From NCBI GenBank assembly GCA_910588535.1, contig CAJUOO010000002.1:62001-126000 (forward strand): 64,000 nucleotides of DNA, in the 5' to 3' direction. The stretch is from an uncultured Lachnospiraceae bacterium (GTDB taxonomy: Bacteria; Bacillota; Clostridia; Lachnospirales; Lachnospiraceae). Below, one piece after another: positions 29,539 to 37,326 of the stretch. Every line of letters starts with the position of its first letter. The stretch's first letter is position 1. The position numbers and the translations under genes were made by a program. The notes under the pieces are model-generated. The model had not been told where the DNA came from and did no database searches. It saw only the letters and a list, made by a program, of their open reading frames with translations.

Positions 29539-29642
29539 ATCTGGTACAGGTTTTTCAAAAAATTATTGACAAAAAGAAGCACCACTGCAATCTTTTATCG
29601 AATACAGGGTGCTCACAGTGATTCAGATATTCATACTCCTTT

Positions 29643-29957
29643 TTATTTCTCAGGCTTGAAAATAATCTCATTTTCATAGACCAGTCCTAATTTCTCTCTG
29701 GCAACCTCCTCCACATATTTTTTCGTCTGCACATATTTCTCATACTCCTCAAGCTCCGCCTTGCGCTCCATCTCGTCCTCGATCTGTCTGCTAAGACTTT
29801 CCTCCCTCTGTATATACGCCTTATTCTTCGCCTTAAGCTCAACGCTCTTATATGCTATCACAGCAGATAACATCATAACAACAAGACTGATCGCAATCAC
29901 GCTGATCTTACTCTTTCTCTTTCTTCTCTGCCTTCTTTTTTGTGTTCTTTCTGCCAT
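29643..29957 (-). CDS. divIC: Septum formation initiator DivIC (FtsB-like)
   Basis: 104 residues. A strongly basic N-terminus (RRQRRKRKSK), one membrane helix (about 18-38), a coiled coil (about 42-85) and the C-terminal EVAREKLGLVYENEIIF signature are those of the FtsB/DivIC family. It joins FtsL and FtsQ/DivIB in the division complex. The start ATG 29957 with AAGGTGG lies inside the yabQ gene, giving a 50-nt overlap, so the Lys-rich end of YabQ and the start of DivIC share DNA in two frames. Confidence 0.92.
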   Translation of the reverse strand: MAERTQKRRQRRKRKSKISVIAISLVVMMLSAVIAYKSVELKAKNKAYIQREESLSRQIEDEMERKAELEEYEKYVQTKKYVEEVAREKLGLVYENEIIFKPEK

Positions 29958-30351
29958 GAAACCACCTTCTCTTTACCTTGCTAAGCATTATTTTAAACTT
30001 TTTTCCTGCTCTTTTCAATACCTTTCCAATAAAATCTATCGGTGTCCGAAGAAGTCCCCCGATAAAAGGAACTACAAATCGGCTGACACAGAGGTTAAAA
30101 AGGAACATCGCTGCCGCCACCGCAGCGATCGCATACCATCGAATAATCCCATCATTTCCCTTATAGAGCAGGACAAATACCGCCACCGCCACCACAAGCC
30201 AATAGATGGCATCCTCTATACCTATTATAAATAATTTCCGAGGCAGCACAATTCTTGCAATTCTTAACACATCATAGAGCATGGCAAGAAAAATACCCAG
30301 CAAAAAGCAAGAAAGCAGATAATCTGTCTCCCACAGAATCATCTGGCTCAT
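29908..30351 (-). CDS. yabQ: Spore cortex biosynthesis protein YabQ
   Basis: 147 residues. Three to four membrane helices (about 10-30, 40-62 and 70-98) contain the family pattern FLLGIFLAMLYDVLRI. A basic tail ends in repeated Lys/Glu. YabQ is made in the mother cell and needed for cortex formation in Bacillus. Its ATG overlaps the yabP stop (TGATG), so the two are coupled. The 3' end overlaps divIC by 50 nt. Confidence 0.92.
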   Translation of the reverse strand: MSQMILWETDYLLSCFLLGIFLAMLYDVLRIARIVLPRKLFIIGIEDAIYWLVVAVAVFVLLYKGNDGIIRWYAIAAVAAAMFLFNLCVSRFVVPFIGGLLRTPIDFIGKVLKRAGKKFKIMLSKVKRRWFHGRKNTKKKAEKKEKE

Positions 30352-30635
30352 CAGCTAAATAGTCTTTTGATCAAAGACTCCCCTTTTTTTGAGTAATCGC
30401 TGACTTCCGAGTAGGTAAGGCTGTCGATTGTACCATCGATATCCACTTCCCCCTTCTCCAGATTCAGCTTATTGACGTGCAGATCCTTCCCTTTTATCAT
30501 CAACATGCCAAGCTCTGTCTCAAGGAGCACCTCATTCATATCGAAGGCTATCACGTCGGTCACTCCTGTCATGGCGCCGCCCTTTCTGTTATTCACTACC
30601 AACCTGTGGCTCCCTGATGGTACTCTTTCCTCCAT
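30351..30635 (-). CDS. yabP: Sporulation protein YabP
   Basis: 94 residues from ATG 30635, which has AGGAGG followed by six T. It has the YabP/YqfC fold pattern: HRLVVNNRKGGAMTGVTDVIAFDMNEVLLET and LMIKGKDLHVNKLNLEKGEVDIDG. It is a mother-cell sporulation protein, sigma-E dependent in Bacillus. The ribosome site lies in the 3' arm of a 14-bp hairpin (see 30636-30699), so expression probably needs a transcript that begins inside that hairpin. Confidence 0.93.
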   Translation of the reverse strand: MEERVPSGSHRLVVNNRKGGAMTGVTDVIAFDMNEVLLETELGMLMIKGKDLHVNKLNLEKGEVDIDGTIDSLTYSEVSDYSKKGESLIKRLFS

Positions 30636-30699
30636 AAAAAACCTCCTAATATACTTCTTCAATCTGATAAAGTATATTAGGAGTGTCCATGTTTTATGC
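30636..30699 (-). promoter_or_regulatory. Terminator hairpin with embedded sigma-E-like promoter before yabP
   Basis: On the minus strand CTCCTAATATACTT (30683-30670) pairs perfectly with AAGTATATTAGGAG (30656-30643), followed by G and TTTTTT up to the yabP ATG. That is an intrinsic terminator that also hides the yabP AGGAGG. A sigma-E-like promoter lies across it: GCATAAA (30699-30693), 14 nt, AATATACT (30678-30671), close to the consensus KMATATT-N14-CATACAMT. A transcript from it would start in the loop, lack the 5' arm and leave the ribosome site free. Read-through from rqcP would be stopped. The match to sigma-E is by eye. Confidence 0.65.
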
Positions 30700-30938
30700 T
30701 AAATGTATCTGTACAGCTCTTTTGCCTCGTCCTTCTTCACTGTCTCCAAAACATCAAGAACTTGTACCTTTACTGCCTTTGTTCCAAACTGGATCTCGAT
30801 CTCGTCGCCCTCCTTCACAGTGGCAGATGCCTTTGCAACCTTACCATTCACAAGCACCCTGCCAGAATCACATGCCTCATTGGCGATCGTGCGGCGCTTG
30901 ATCAGACGCGAAACCTTTAAAAACTTATCTAATCTCAT
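30699..30938 (-). CDS. rqcP: RqcP, S4-domain ribosome quality control protein
   Basis: 79 residues, almost entirely an S4 RNA-binding domain: MRLDKFLKVSRLIKRRT, then ACDSGRVLVNGKVAKASATVKEGD. It is the Hsp15-like protein formerly called YabO. In Bacillus RqcP assists RqcH in C-terminal alanine tailing on stalled 50S subunits. It begins 3 nt after HU. MutS2 (RqcU), from the collision-rescue step of the same process, is also in the window at 3077-5443. Confidence 0.94.
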   Translation of the reverse strand: MRLDKFLKVSRLIKRRTIANEACDSGRVLVNGKVAKASATVKEGDEIEIQFGTKAVKVQVLDVLETVKKDEAKELYRYI

Positions 30939-30941
30939 AAA

Positions 30942-31217
30942 TTATTCGTTAATTTCATCCTTTAAAGCCTTGCCCGCCTTGAACTTAGGAGCCTTGGATG
31001 CAGGGATCGGCATCACTTCACCGGTCTGAGGATTTCTTCCGTCTCTTGCAGCCCTCTCTGCCACCTCAAATGTACCAAAGCCGACTAACTGGATCTTCTC
31101 ACCTTTCTTTAATTCTTCCGTCACTACCTCGATAAATGCCTTTAAAGCCTTTTCAGAATCCTTCTTGGACAACTCGGTTTTCTCTGCAATCGCAGCAATA
31201 AGTTCAGTCTTGTTCAT
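30942..31217 (-). CDS. hup: DNA-binding protein HU
   Basis: 91 residues, the standard HU length, with MNKTELIAAIAEKTELSKKDSEKAL, GFGTFEVAERAARDGRNPQTGE containing the DNA-inserting Pro arm, and PKFKAGKALKDEI. It compacts and bends nucleoid DNA. The ribosome site is GAGGAGGAG. A clear promoter lies 100 nt upstream, making HU the head of the hup-rqcP transcript. Placement before rqcP and yabP is typical of Clostridia. Confidence 0.96.
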   Translation of the reverse strand: MNKTELIAAIAEKTELSKKDSEKALKAFIEVVTEELKKGEKIQLVGFGTFEVAERAARDGRNPQTGEVMPIPASKAPKFKAGKALKDEINE

Positions 31218-31317
31218 TGACTAACTCCTCCTCTGATATTTTATACTTTTCGTTGAGGTGATATCATACGTGAAACTGCCTGTCCTCATCTAAGAACCCT
31301 CAACACCTTCATGTTTA

Positions 31318-31346
31318 TTTATAAACTGTTACGCCTCATTTGTCAA
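31318..31346 (-). promoter_or_regulatory. Sigma-A-type promoter of hup-rqcP
   Basis: On the minus strand TTGACA, 17 nt and TATAAA give one of the best promoter matches in the window. The leader to HU is about 95 nt. Confidence 0.8.
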
Positions 31347-31387
31347 GGAATTTTTCCTCTATTTTCCGGTATTTGCGCAAATTTCCC

Positions 31388-31936
31388 TTAATTTTCCATC
31401 TGCCTGCCCAAAAAGCTGGAAGCAACCCCCACAAGCTTCAACTCTGTCTCTCCCATCTGACTTCTACCATCCTTGCTCAGCATGGCAACCACGCCGATCA
31501 CATCCCCCTCACAGATAATTGGCTGAGCGACAAGCGAAACATATTCTTCCGTCTGCCCATTCACGATAGGAATCATATTCCTGCCATCCCTTCCTGTCAT
31601 CAAAACCTCTCTCTCACTCATCAGATGCTCTAACTGCTTGCTGATTGGCTTATCCTGAAGCTCCTTCTTAGCAGTTCCTGTGGCGGCGATAATCTGATCT
31701 CTGTCCGCAATACATACAATATGCCCTGTAATCTGTGCCAAACTCTCCGCATACTGCCTTGCAAACAAACTCAATTCTCCAATGGGAGAATATTTCTTAA
31801 GAATTATCTCCCCTTCCCGATCTGTAAATATCTCTAATGGATCTCCTTCCCTAATTCTCAAGGTTCTCCTAATTTCCTTCGGCACTACCACTCTTCCTAA
31901 ATCATCTATCCGTCTCACTATTCCGGTCGCTTTCAT
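31388..31936 (-). CDS. spoVT: Stage V sporulation protein T
   Basis: 182 residues. The N-terminal swapped-hairpin AbrB domain reads MKATGIVRRIDDLGRVVVPKEIRRTL. A C-terminal GAF-like domain (about 60-180) contains QITGHIVCIADRDQIIAATG and IICEGDVIGVVAML. SpoVT is a forespore regulator of sigma-G genes. It is the only AbrB-GAF protein visible and lies directly upstream of the hup-rqcP-yabPQ block, as in related genomes. The 30 bases between its stop and the hup -35 element show no clear terminator. Confidence 0.94.
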   Translation of the reverse strand: MKATGIVRRIDDLGRVVVPKEIRRTLRIREGDPLEIFTDREGEIILKKYSPIGELSLFARQYAESLAQITGHIVCIADRDQIIAATGTAKKELQDKPISKQLEHLMSEREVLMTGRDGRNMIPIVNGQTEEYVSLVAQPIICEGDVIGVVAMLSKDGRSQMGETELKLVGVASSFLGRQMEN

Positions 31937-32022
31937 ATTCTAATTGCTCCTCCATTTTTATATAGTTCTATGATGCTATTGTTTGTAAAAAATGGAGATT
32001 TATTCATTCATATGAGAAGAGA

Positions 32023-32523
32023 TCAATAGCTTCTAATGGAATCTCCTTCGTCATCGGTATTTTTTATGTTCTTAATTTCAATATAATAGCCACATTGTTC
32101 ATCTATGGCGACATAGACGCGATCCCCCACCTTTTTTCCTAATATGGCCCTGCCAAGAGGAGACTGTGTGCTGATCATTCCTTTCATAGAATTACCGCGA
32201 ATCGAGGTGACAAGCTTAAAGGTCTCAAGCTCCTCCTCATCCTCCATATAGATCTCCACAGTATTATTGATGCCGACCTCATCCTCCATAGACTGATCTG
32301 ACACAATCTGGGCGGTTCTTATTAATCGCTCCAAATAACGGATACGGCTCTCATTTTTATTCTTGTCCTTTTTGGCAGCATAATATTCAAAATTCTCGCT
32401 CAGATCCCCCTGAGCACGTGCCTCCTTGACAGCCTCAATAGCTTCCTTGCGGACGACAAGTTTACGATAGTCAATCTCCTCCTGAATTTTCTTAATATCA
32501 TTATAGGTAAGCTGATTTTGCAT
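32023..32523 (-). CDS. greA: Transcription elongation factor GreA
   Basis: 166 residues. The N-terminal coiled coil contains the acidic tip region AVKEARAQGDLSENFEYYAAK (residues 28-48) that enters the RNA polymerase channel. The C-terminal FKBP-like domain contains ISTQSPLGRAILGKKVGDRV. GreA rescues backtracked polymerase by stimulating transcript cleavage. The ribosome site is GAAAGGC. It is followed by spoVT on the same strand, 87 nt away. Confidence 0.95.
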   Translation of the reverse strand: MQNQLTYNDIKKIQEEIDYRKLVVRKEAIEAVKEARAQGDLSENFEYYAAKKDKNKNESRIRYLERLIRTAQIVSDQSMEDEVGINNTVEIYMEDEEELETFKLVTSIRGNSMKGMISTQSPLGRAILGKKVGDRVYVAIDEQCGYYIEIKNIKNTDDEGDSIRSY

Positions 32524-32575
32524 GGTAGTGTGCCTTTCTATGTTTTTATATCAGTTTTTATATTATGTTTCACTT

Positions 32576-32935
32576 CTATATCTCGTCCAATATTTTCTTT
32601 CTCTGCTCCTCGCGCTCCTCCATCGTGATGATTCCTTCATTATATAAACTGTCCAGCTTACTTAAGCGCTCCTTAACCGTCTCCTTCTGCTCTGGCTTGC
32701 CGATATCTCTTGTCTCATCCTCTATCATAATCTCATGTGTGGCTATTCCTTTCTCAGAAAAAACATTCATTGCATTTAAAACCGTGATAATCACTGCCAC
32801 CACTGTCCAAATCAATCCAAAAATCCCCATGCTGGGAATTGCTACTAACAGCCCAAAGAAACAAAAAAATACACCCACAATCATACCTGCTATCGATTGC
32901 CCTTTCCCCGGCTTTATCCTCATATTTTTACTCAT
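32576..32935 (-). CDS. Small membrane protein with C-terminal SHOCT domain
   Basis: 119 residues from ATG 32935, preceded by AAGGAGGAG; an in-frame upstream start has no ribosome site. Two membrane helices (about 14-32 and 36-56) are followed by a linker and the SHOCT motif at the end (ERLSKLDSLYNEGIITMEEREEQRKKIL). SHOCT domains are short oligomerisation modules of unknown role. It lies 52 nt upstream of greA on the same strand and may be co-transcribed. Confidence 0.82.
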   Translation of the reverse strand: MSKNMRIKPGKGQSIAGMIVGVFFCFFGLLVAIPSMGIFGLIWTVVAVIITVLNAMNVFSEKGIATHEIMIEDETRDIGKPEQKETVKERLSKLDSLYNEGIITMEEREEQRKKILDEI

Positions 32936-33127
32936 ATTTTCTCCTCCTTTTCTCAAAGTATCGCAATCCTTTCGACATATTTGTAAGAGAACCATCCTAT
33001 ATCTTTCAGGCAAACTCCTATCCCACAGATTACAAATCAGCTTCTCAAGCTAATAACCCAGCGCTGGCTGAACGATATTTGTTTTTATTATAATATATTA
33101 TTCCACACATGCATAGCAGATTTTTTC

Positions 33128-33144
33128 TTTCACTATAAGTGAAA
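33128..33144. promoter_or_regulatory. Perfect dyad upstream of the XRE regulator
   Basis: TTTCAC-N5-GTGAAA is a perfect palindrome 74 nt upstream of the XRE gene start. It may be the operator of that regulator, or a weak terminator since six T follow the right arm. Nothing else is visible between 32935 and 33218. Confidence 0.3.
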
Positions 33145-33217
33145 TTTTTTCCTTACCAAATTATGAGAAAATAACAATATCATTAATTGGCACATCCTGC
33201 CGGAAATGAGGTTATAT

Positions 33218-33469
33218 ATGCAATTCAAGGATGATAGCGAGCTTTATAAAACCATCAGCCGTAACATCAAATACTACAGGGAACATGCCAACATGACACA
33301 GGCCCGGCTCGCAGAAAAGAGCCACTTAAGCCTTAGCTACATAACTAAAATTGAAGCTTCTGGCTGTGATAAAAGCATTTCCTTATCTGCCCTGCACCAA
33401 ATTGCACGGGCTCTTAACGTGGATATGACTCTTTTCTTTGAAAACCGGCATACATCACAAAAATGTTAA
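33218..33469 (+). CDS. XRE-family helix-turn-helix regulator
   Basis: 83 residues from ATG 33218, which has GAGG seven bases before it; ATG 33206 would overlap that site. A single HTH_3 domain (about 8-65) reads ISRNIKYYREHANMTQARLAEKSHLSLSYITKIE, then LHQIARALNVDMTLFF. It has no ligand domain. It converges with the MutS2-like gene, ending 18 nt from its stop. The target is unknown; autoregulation through the dyad at 33128-33144 is possible. Confidence 0.88.
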   Translation: MQFKDDSELYKTISRNIKYYREHANMTQARLAEKSHLSLSYITKIEASGCDKSISLSALHQIARALNVDMTLFFENRHTSQKC

Positions 33470-33487
33470 GCTGATAAACATGTTGTA

Positions 33488-35383
33488 TTATTCATAATGA
33501 ATAACACCCTGTGTGTATTTCCTGTCCATCTGATGTCGAAGCTTTCGGTTCTCCACTGTGTCGAAAATAATTGAAAAATCATAGTCCTCAGGATACAATT
33601 CCTCTGCCGCCACATGAAGCTTAATTCGCTTGTGGTTAATCCATATTTTTCGGTCTGGTAATTGTATGCGGAGAACCCCTTTTTCATTTGCCGTCTGGCA
33701 CACAATCCCAATCTTCCGGTCCGGCAGAACAAAAACACTGTCACCAAGCTGGAATTTGTCTGCCTCCTGTTGATGATGTACCTTCTTCTTTTTCACAATC
33801 TTCTCCGCCGAAAGCTTCAAGAACTCGTCGCTCTCCTCACCGGGCAATGCAAGCGTATACTCCTCCCCATAAGCAGCCATAGAAGCTCTTCTAAGCATAG
33901 AGTATGGCATGCCAAGCTTTTTGGCAATATAGAACGCACAGCTCTCTCCTGCCTCTCCTATAATCATCTGATACAATGGTTTTAAGCTATCTCTGTCAAA
34001 CGTCATTCTTGCATTGAGAAGTCCACTTTCCCTCTCCGCGTACTCTTTTATCTCAGGGTAATGTGTTGTCACCAAAAACAGTGCTCCACTCTTCTTTAGT
34101 TCCTCAAGCACTGCAACCGCGATGCCCATGCCTTCCGCTGGATCCGTCCCAGAACCAAGCTCATCCAAGACCACAAGACTATCTTTTTCCACACGCCTTA
34201 AAATATCCAATATATTTGTAATATGCGCAGAAAATGTTGATAGATTTTCTGACAGATTCTGCCCATCGCCAATATCGCAGAGAAATTGGCTGTTCATGCT
34301 GATCTGTGCCTCCTCGCATGTAACATGCAGACCACTCTGTGCCATCAAACAATTGAGCGCCACCGTCTTGATTGCCACCGTTTTTCCTCCAGTGTTTGGC
34401 CCTGTAATTACAATGCCCCGCACATCTCCACCCATCTCAAATTGAAGAGGAACACAGATCTCTCTGTCAATCAGAGGATGTCTTGCCGATTTAAGGATAA
34501 TCCTTCGATCTGTTGTAATTACAGGTCTCACACCACCATACAGCAGACTTAGCTTCCCTTTTGCAAAGGCAAAATCAAGTTTTTCTATAGTATCAATATT
34601 CTGTTCCATACTCTCTGCAGAATCTGCAACCATCGCTGTCAAAACATAAAGAATCCGCCGCTCCTCATTCTCTTCATCCAACCGTAATCCCACCAATTCC
34701 TCATAATATTTTGCTGCTGAGGAAGGCTCCATAAACAATGTATTACCCGTGGAAGATTTATCAATCACCGTACCAGAAATCCGAAATTTATATTCTTTCT
34801 TAACTGGAATACAAATATGTCCATTTCTTATTGTACTAAAACTGTCAGACATACATTCCTTATTGGAGCGCAGTATATTCTCTGCCTTCTCTCTCATACG
34901 CTCTGAGGTTCGCTCTATCCCCTCCCTGAGAGAGCATAAAAGCTTGGATGCATAATCATCTACTCTTCCTCCTCTTATCTGTGTGCGGATGGCATCCTTA
35001 AGCTCCTCCAACACACAGAGCCTATCCTCCTCATACGCCAGAGAAATCTCATACCCTTTGCACTTCTGAAGATATGCTTTCAACCTTCCCACTGCTACTA
35101 ATGCATTTCCAAATGTCTCCAACTGTTCTGCGCTGAGACACTCACCTCTATTAGCGGCCTTCATTAACTCCATCATCCCCTGCAAAGACACCAGTGGTGG
35201 ATTTCCTGCTCTCTCTATCAGAATCCTAGCCTCCTCCGTCTCCCTCTGCGCCGCAGCAAGCCTGCTCTCAGAAAGATATGGTTTTAACTCTTGTATCTCC
35301 TGTTTTGCTTTCTCCGTAAGAGCTAACTCAGAAAGCTTCTCCTTTATTTTATAAAATTCTAATACTTGTTCTATCTCTATCAT
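33488..35383 (-). CDS. MutS2-like ATPase lacking the Smr domain
   Basis: 631 residues from ATG 35383, which has AAAGGATTGG at the right distance; the longer in-frame reading to 35512 runs back through hairpins of the leader. MutS lever and connector regions precede an ATPase domain with Walker A TGPNTGGKT (about 325) and DELGSGTDPAEG. The coiled-coil clamp seen in MutS2 is much shortened, a KOW-like segment remains (about 530-600), and the Smr nuclease is absent. It is a paralogue of the full MutS2 at 3077. Without Smr it cannot cleave RNA or DNA in the same way; a regulatory or DNA-structure role is inference. Confidence 0.88.
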   Translation of the reverse strand: MIEIEQVLEFYKIKEKLSELALTEKAKQEIQELKPYLSESRLAAAQRETEEARILIERAGNPPLVSLQGMMELMKAANRGECLSAEQLETFGNALVAVGRLKAYLQKCKGYEISLAYEEDRLCVLEELKDAIRTQIRGGRVDDYASKLLCSLREGIERTSERMREKAENILRSNKECMSDSFSTIRNGHICIPVKKEYKFRISGTVIDKSSTGNTLFMEPSSAAKYYEELVGLRLDEENEERRILYVLTAMVADSAESMEQNIDTIEKLDFAFAKGKLSLLYGGVRPVITTDRRIILKSARHPLIDREICVPLQFEMGGDVRGIVITGPNTGGKTVAIKTVALNCLMAQSGLHVTCEEAQISMNSQFLCDIGDGQNLSENLSTFSAHITNILDILRRVEKDSLVVLDELGSGTDPAEGMGIAVAVLEELKKSGALFLVTTHYPEIKEYAERESGLLNARMTFDRDSLKPLYQMIIGEAGESCAFYIAKKLGMPYSMLRRASMAAYGEEYTLALPGEESDEFLKLSAEKIVKKKKVHHQQEADKFQLGDSVFVLPDRKIGIVCQTANEKGVLRIQLPDRKIWINHKRIKLHVAAEELYPEDYDFSIIFDTVENRKLRHQMDRKYTQGVIHYE

Positions 35384-35494
35384 TGTTCCAATCCTTTCTA
35401 AAAATACTAATCGAGCAGGAGAACGATCTTCTCCACTGCTCGCCGCGCGGGGCACGTGCAGCTTCTGCCAATCTCCCTGCGCGCCCCAACACAT

Positions 35495-35534
35495 AAAAAA
35501 ACCATACAGCAATCACAACGTAAATGCTGCATGG
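35495..35534 (-). terminator. Terminator 112 nt upstream of the MutS2-like gene
   Basis: A stem of 10 bp (CCATGCAGCA with TGCTGTATGG, one G-U) is followed by seven T. It would end transcripts coming from 35.6 kb or from the oxidoreductase gene. Confidence 0.7.
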
Positions 35535-35640
35535 TCAAAAAAGGGCACACTAACTCCTATCTACCTGCTTTAGCAGGCATACAAATCAGGATGTGAAATT
35601 CTAATTTCACACTAGTTCCCAAAATTATTTATACACATAA
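35495..35640 (-). ncRNA. Possible small RNA or leader upstream of the MutS2-like gene
   Basis: The 459-nt gap 35384-35841 has no convincing ORF but several minus-strand hairpins. GTGAAATT/AATTTCAC (35593-35610) and CCTGC/GCAGG (35564-35577) come first. A rho-independent terminator follows: CCATGCAGCA pairs with TGCTGTATGG and seven T follow (35495-35534). A third stem, CGAGCAG/CTGCTCG (35412-35442), lies between terminator and gene. Two hairpins followed by a terminator suggest a small RNA or an attenuated leader. I match it to no known riboswitch. The 5' end is a guess. Confidence 0.4.
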
Positions 35641-35841
35641 TAAGCATATGAGACGTTGGACCATCAGCTTTTACGCTGAAAAAAGGACATACTTCCAGCC
35701 AACTCTTGGCAGAAAACCCTTCAACAACTATTTAGTTAGCTGTATTCTCCATTCTCACAATGCTTAACATACTACACAATCTCCTTCTTTTAGACTGTTA
35801 CCAGTATAAAAGAAAATATCTGCAAAGTCAAGGACTTAATA

Positions 35842-37212
35842 TTATTCTGCCTGACATTCTTTCTGTTTCAGTTCTATCCCCTTTTTCGCTGGATTATCTA
35901 CCAAGCTTCCATCCTCCTCAAATCTCGAACCATGGCAGGGACATTCCCATGTTCCTTCTTGAGGATTCCACTTCAGTGCACAACCCATATGAGAACATCT
36001 TGGAGATGTCTTGGAAAACAGCCTTATGGCTCCTTCAGAAAGCCCTTTTAAGCTCGCTCCCATATCAACGACAAAATTCCTCGCTGACGCCACAGGGTAT
36101 ATGCGCTGTGGAGAAAATAGCTGCTCATAAGGATTTCTCCTGCCACATATCTCATCACTTATCAACACTGCAGCCAGCATGGCAGATGTCATTCCCCATT
36201 TCTTAAACCCTGATATCACATACCAGTATGGGCGAAATATAGAATACCTACCTATAAATGGAAAATCATCATGTGTTATGCAATCCTGTGCTGACCAACT
36301 ATATTCCTCGTTGCAGCAGGGGTAATATCTCTGTGCCTTCTGTCTAAGAGCAGTATATCCACAACTTCCTTTCAGCTCTCCTGTGCGGTGTGCACCTCCC
36401 CCGATTAATAGAAAATCTTGAAAACTTCTCAAGGATATCCCATCTCGATCAGCACTGTAATACATGCCTATTAATTTATCTGCTCCCGACATAGCCAGCA
36501 CATAGCTTCTTTCCTGATGTTGACGCATAAAATAAAAGCCCGGCAGATTTACCATTGGGTAATGTGTCGCTATCACAATATAATCCGCCTGAACCTGTGC
36601 TTGTCTGGTTATGATTGTATGTCCCTTCACAGATAAAACTTTTGTTTTTTCAAATATAGTGAGTTCCCGTGACATTTCCTTTAGAAAACGAAGCGGCTCA
36701 AACTGAGCCTGATGCTCAAAACAGACCGCTCCCACATGCTCAAATGGCAGCTCTGTATCCGACACCAATCGGGAAGGTATGCCAAGAGAAGCTGCTGCAC
36801 TCGCTTCTCTTGCAAGTAATTCTCTGTCCTCCACAGAATAAAGGTAGGATGGCAGACGCTCAAAATTACAGTCAATCTGCTTTTCTTTGATAAACTGTTC
36901 ATAAAGATCCATCGCCTGTTGATTTGCACGCCAGTAATCCAATGCCTTTTTCCTACCATATTTTCTTATCAGCTTCTCATACAACAATCCATGCTGAACT
37001 GTCAGCTTTGCTGTTGTGTTCCCCGTCTGTCCGCTGCCTATCCGCTCTGCCTCCAGCACCACCACTTTCTTTCCCTGTCGCTGTAAAAAGCAGGCTGTCA
37101 GTATTCCTGCCATGCCTGCTCCAATCACTGCCACCTCTGTAGTTAGATTCTCAAGAAGTGCTTCTCGCTCTGGTATAATTGTATGCTCCTTCCACACTGA
37201 TATTTTTTTCAT
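35842..37212 (-). CDS. FAD-dependent oxidoreductase with C-terminal Rieske domain
   Basis: 456 residues from ATG 37212, preceded by AGGAAGGTGAG. A DAO-type FAD domain starts with EVAVIGAGMAGILTACFLQ (dinucleotide loop) and EAERIGSGQTG. The late FAD contact is GFKKWGMTSAMLAA. A Rieske [2Fe-2S] domain closes the protein (about 365-450), with CSHMGCALKWN and CPCHGSRF giving the C-x-H and C-x2-H ligands. The family oxidises amines or similar substrates and passes electrons to the cluster; the substrate is unknown. It is monocistronic, with NSS transporter and hydrogenase genes upstream on the same strand. Confidence 0.92.
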   Translation of the reverse strand: MKKISVWKEHTIIPEREALLENLTTEVAVIGAGMAGILTACFLQRQGKKVVVLEAERIGSGQTGNTTAKLTVQHGLLYEKLIRKYGRKKALDYWRANQQAMDLYEQFIKEKQIDCNFERLPSYLYSVEDRELLAREASAAASLGIPSRLVSDTELPFEHVGAVCFEHQAQFEPLRFLKEMSRELTIFEKTKVLSVKGHTIITRQAQVQADYIVIATHYPMVNLPGFYFMRQHQERSYVLAMSGADKLIGMYYSADRDGISLRSFQDFLLIGGGAHRTGELKGSCGYTALRQKAQRYYPCCNEEYSWSAQDCITHDDFPFIGRYSIFRPYWYVISGFKKWGMTSAMLAAVLISDEICGRRNPYEQLFSPQRIYPVASARNFVVDMGASLKGLSEGAIRLFSKTSPRCSHMGCALKWNPQEGTWECPCHGSRFEEDGSLVDNPAKKGIELKQKECQAE

Positions 37213-37326
37213 TTTCTCACCTTCCTGCAGCACTTGCGCCCAATCTTATTTCTGTACAGTATCTCCCTTAGTTAGAAATTCATACATATAACAAAATAAA
37301 GCTCATGTGATGCAGGCAATGTAGCT

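Noticed and set aside
33128..33144. The dyad as a firm terminator of the SHOCT gene
   Set aside because: It lies upstream of that gene, and its T-run is on the strand of the XRE gene, so it would terminate before it.
35648..35767. A 39-codon plus-strand reading frame in the gap before the MutS2-like gene
   Set aside because: It has no ribosome site, an odd composition, and overlaps minus-strand hairpins; no recognisable protein pattern.
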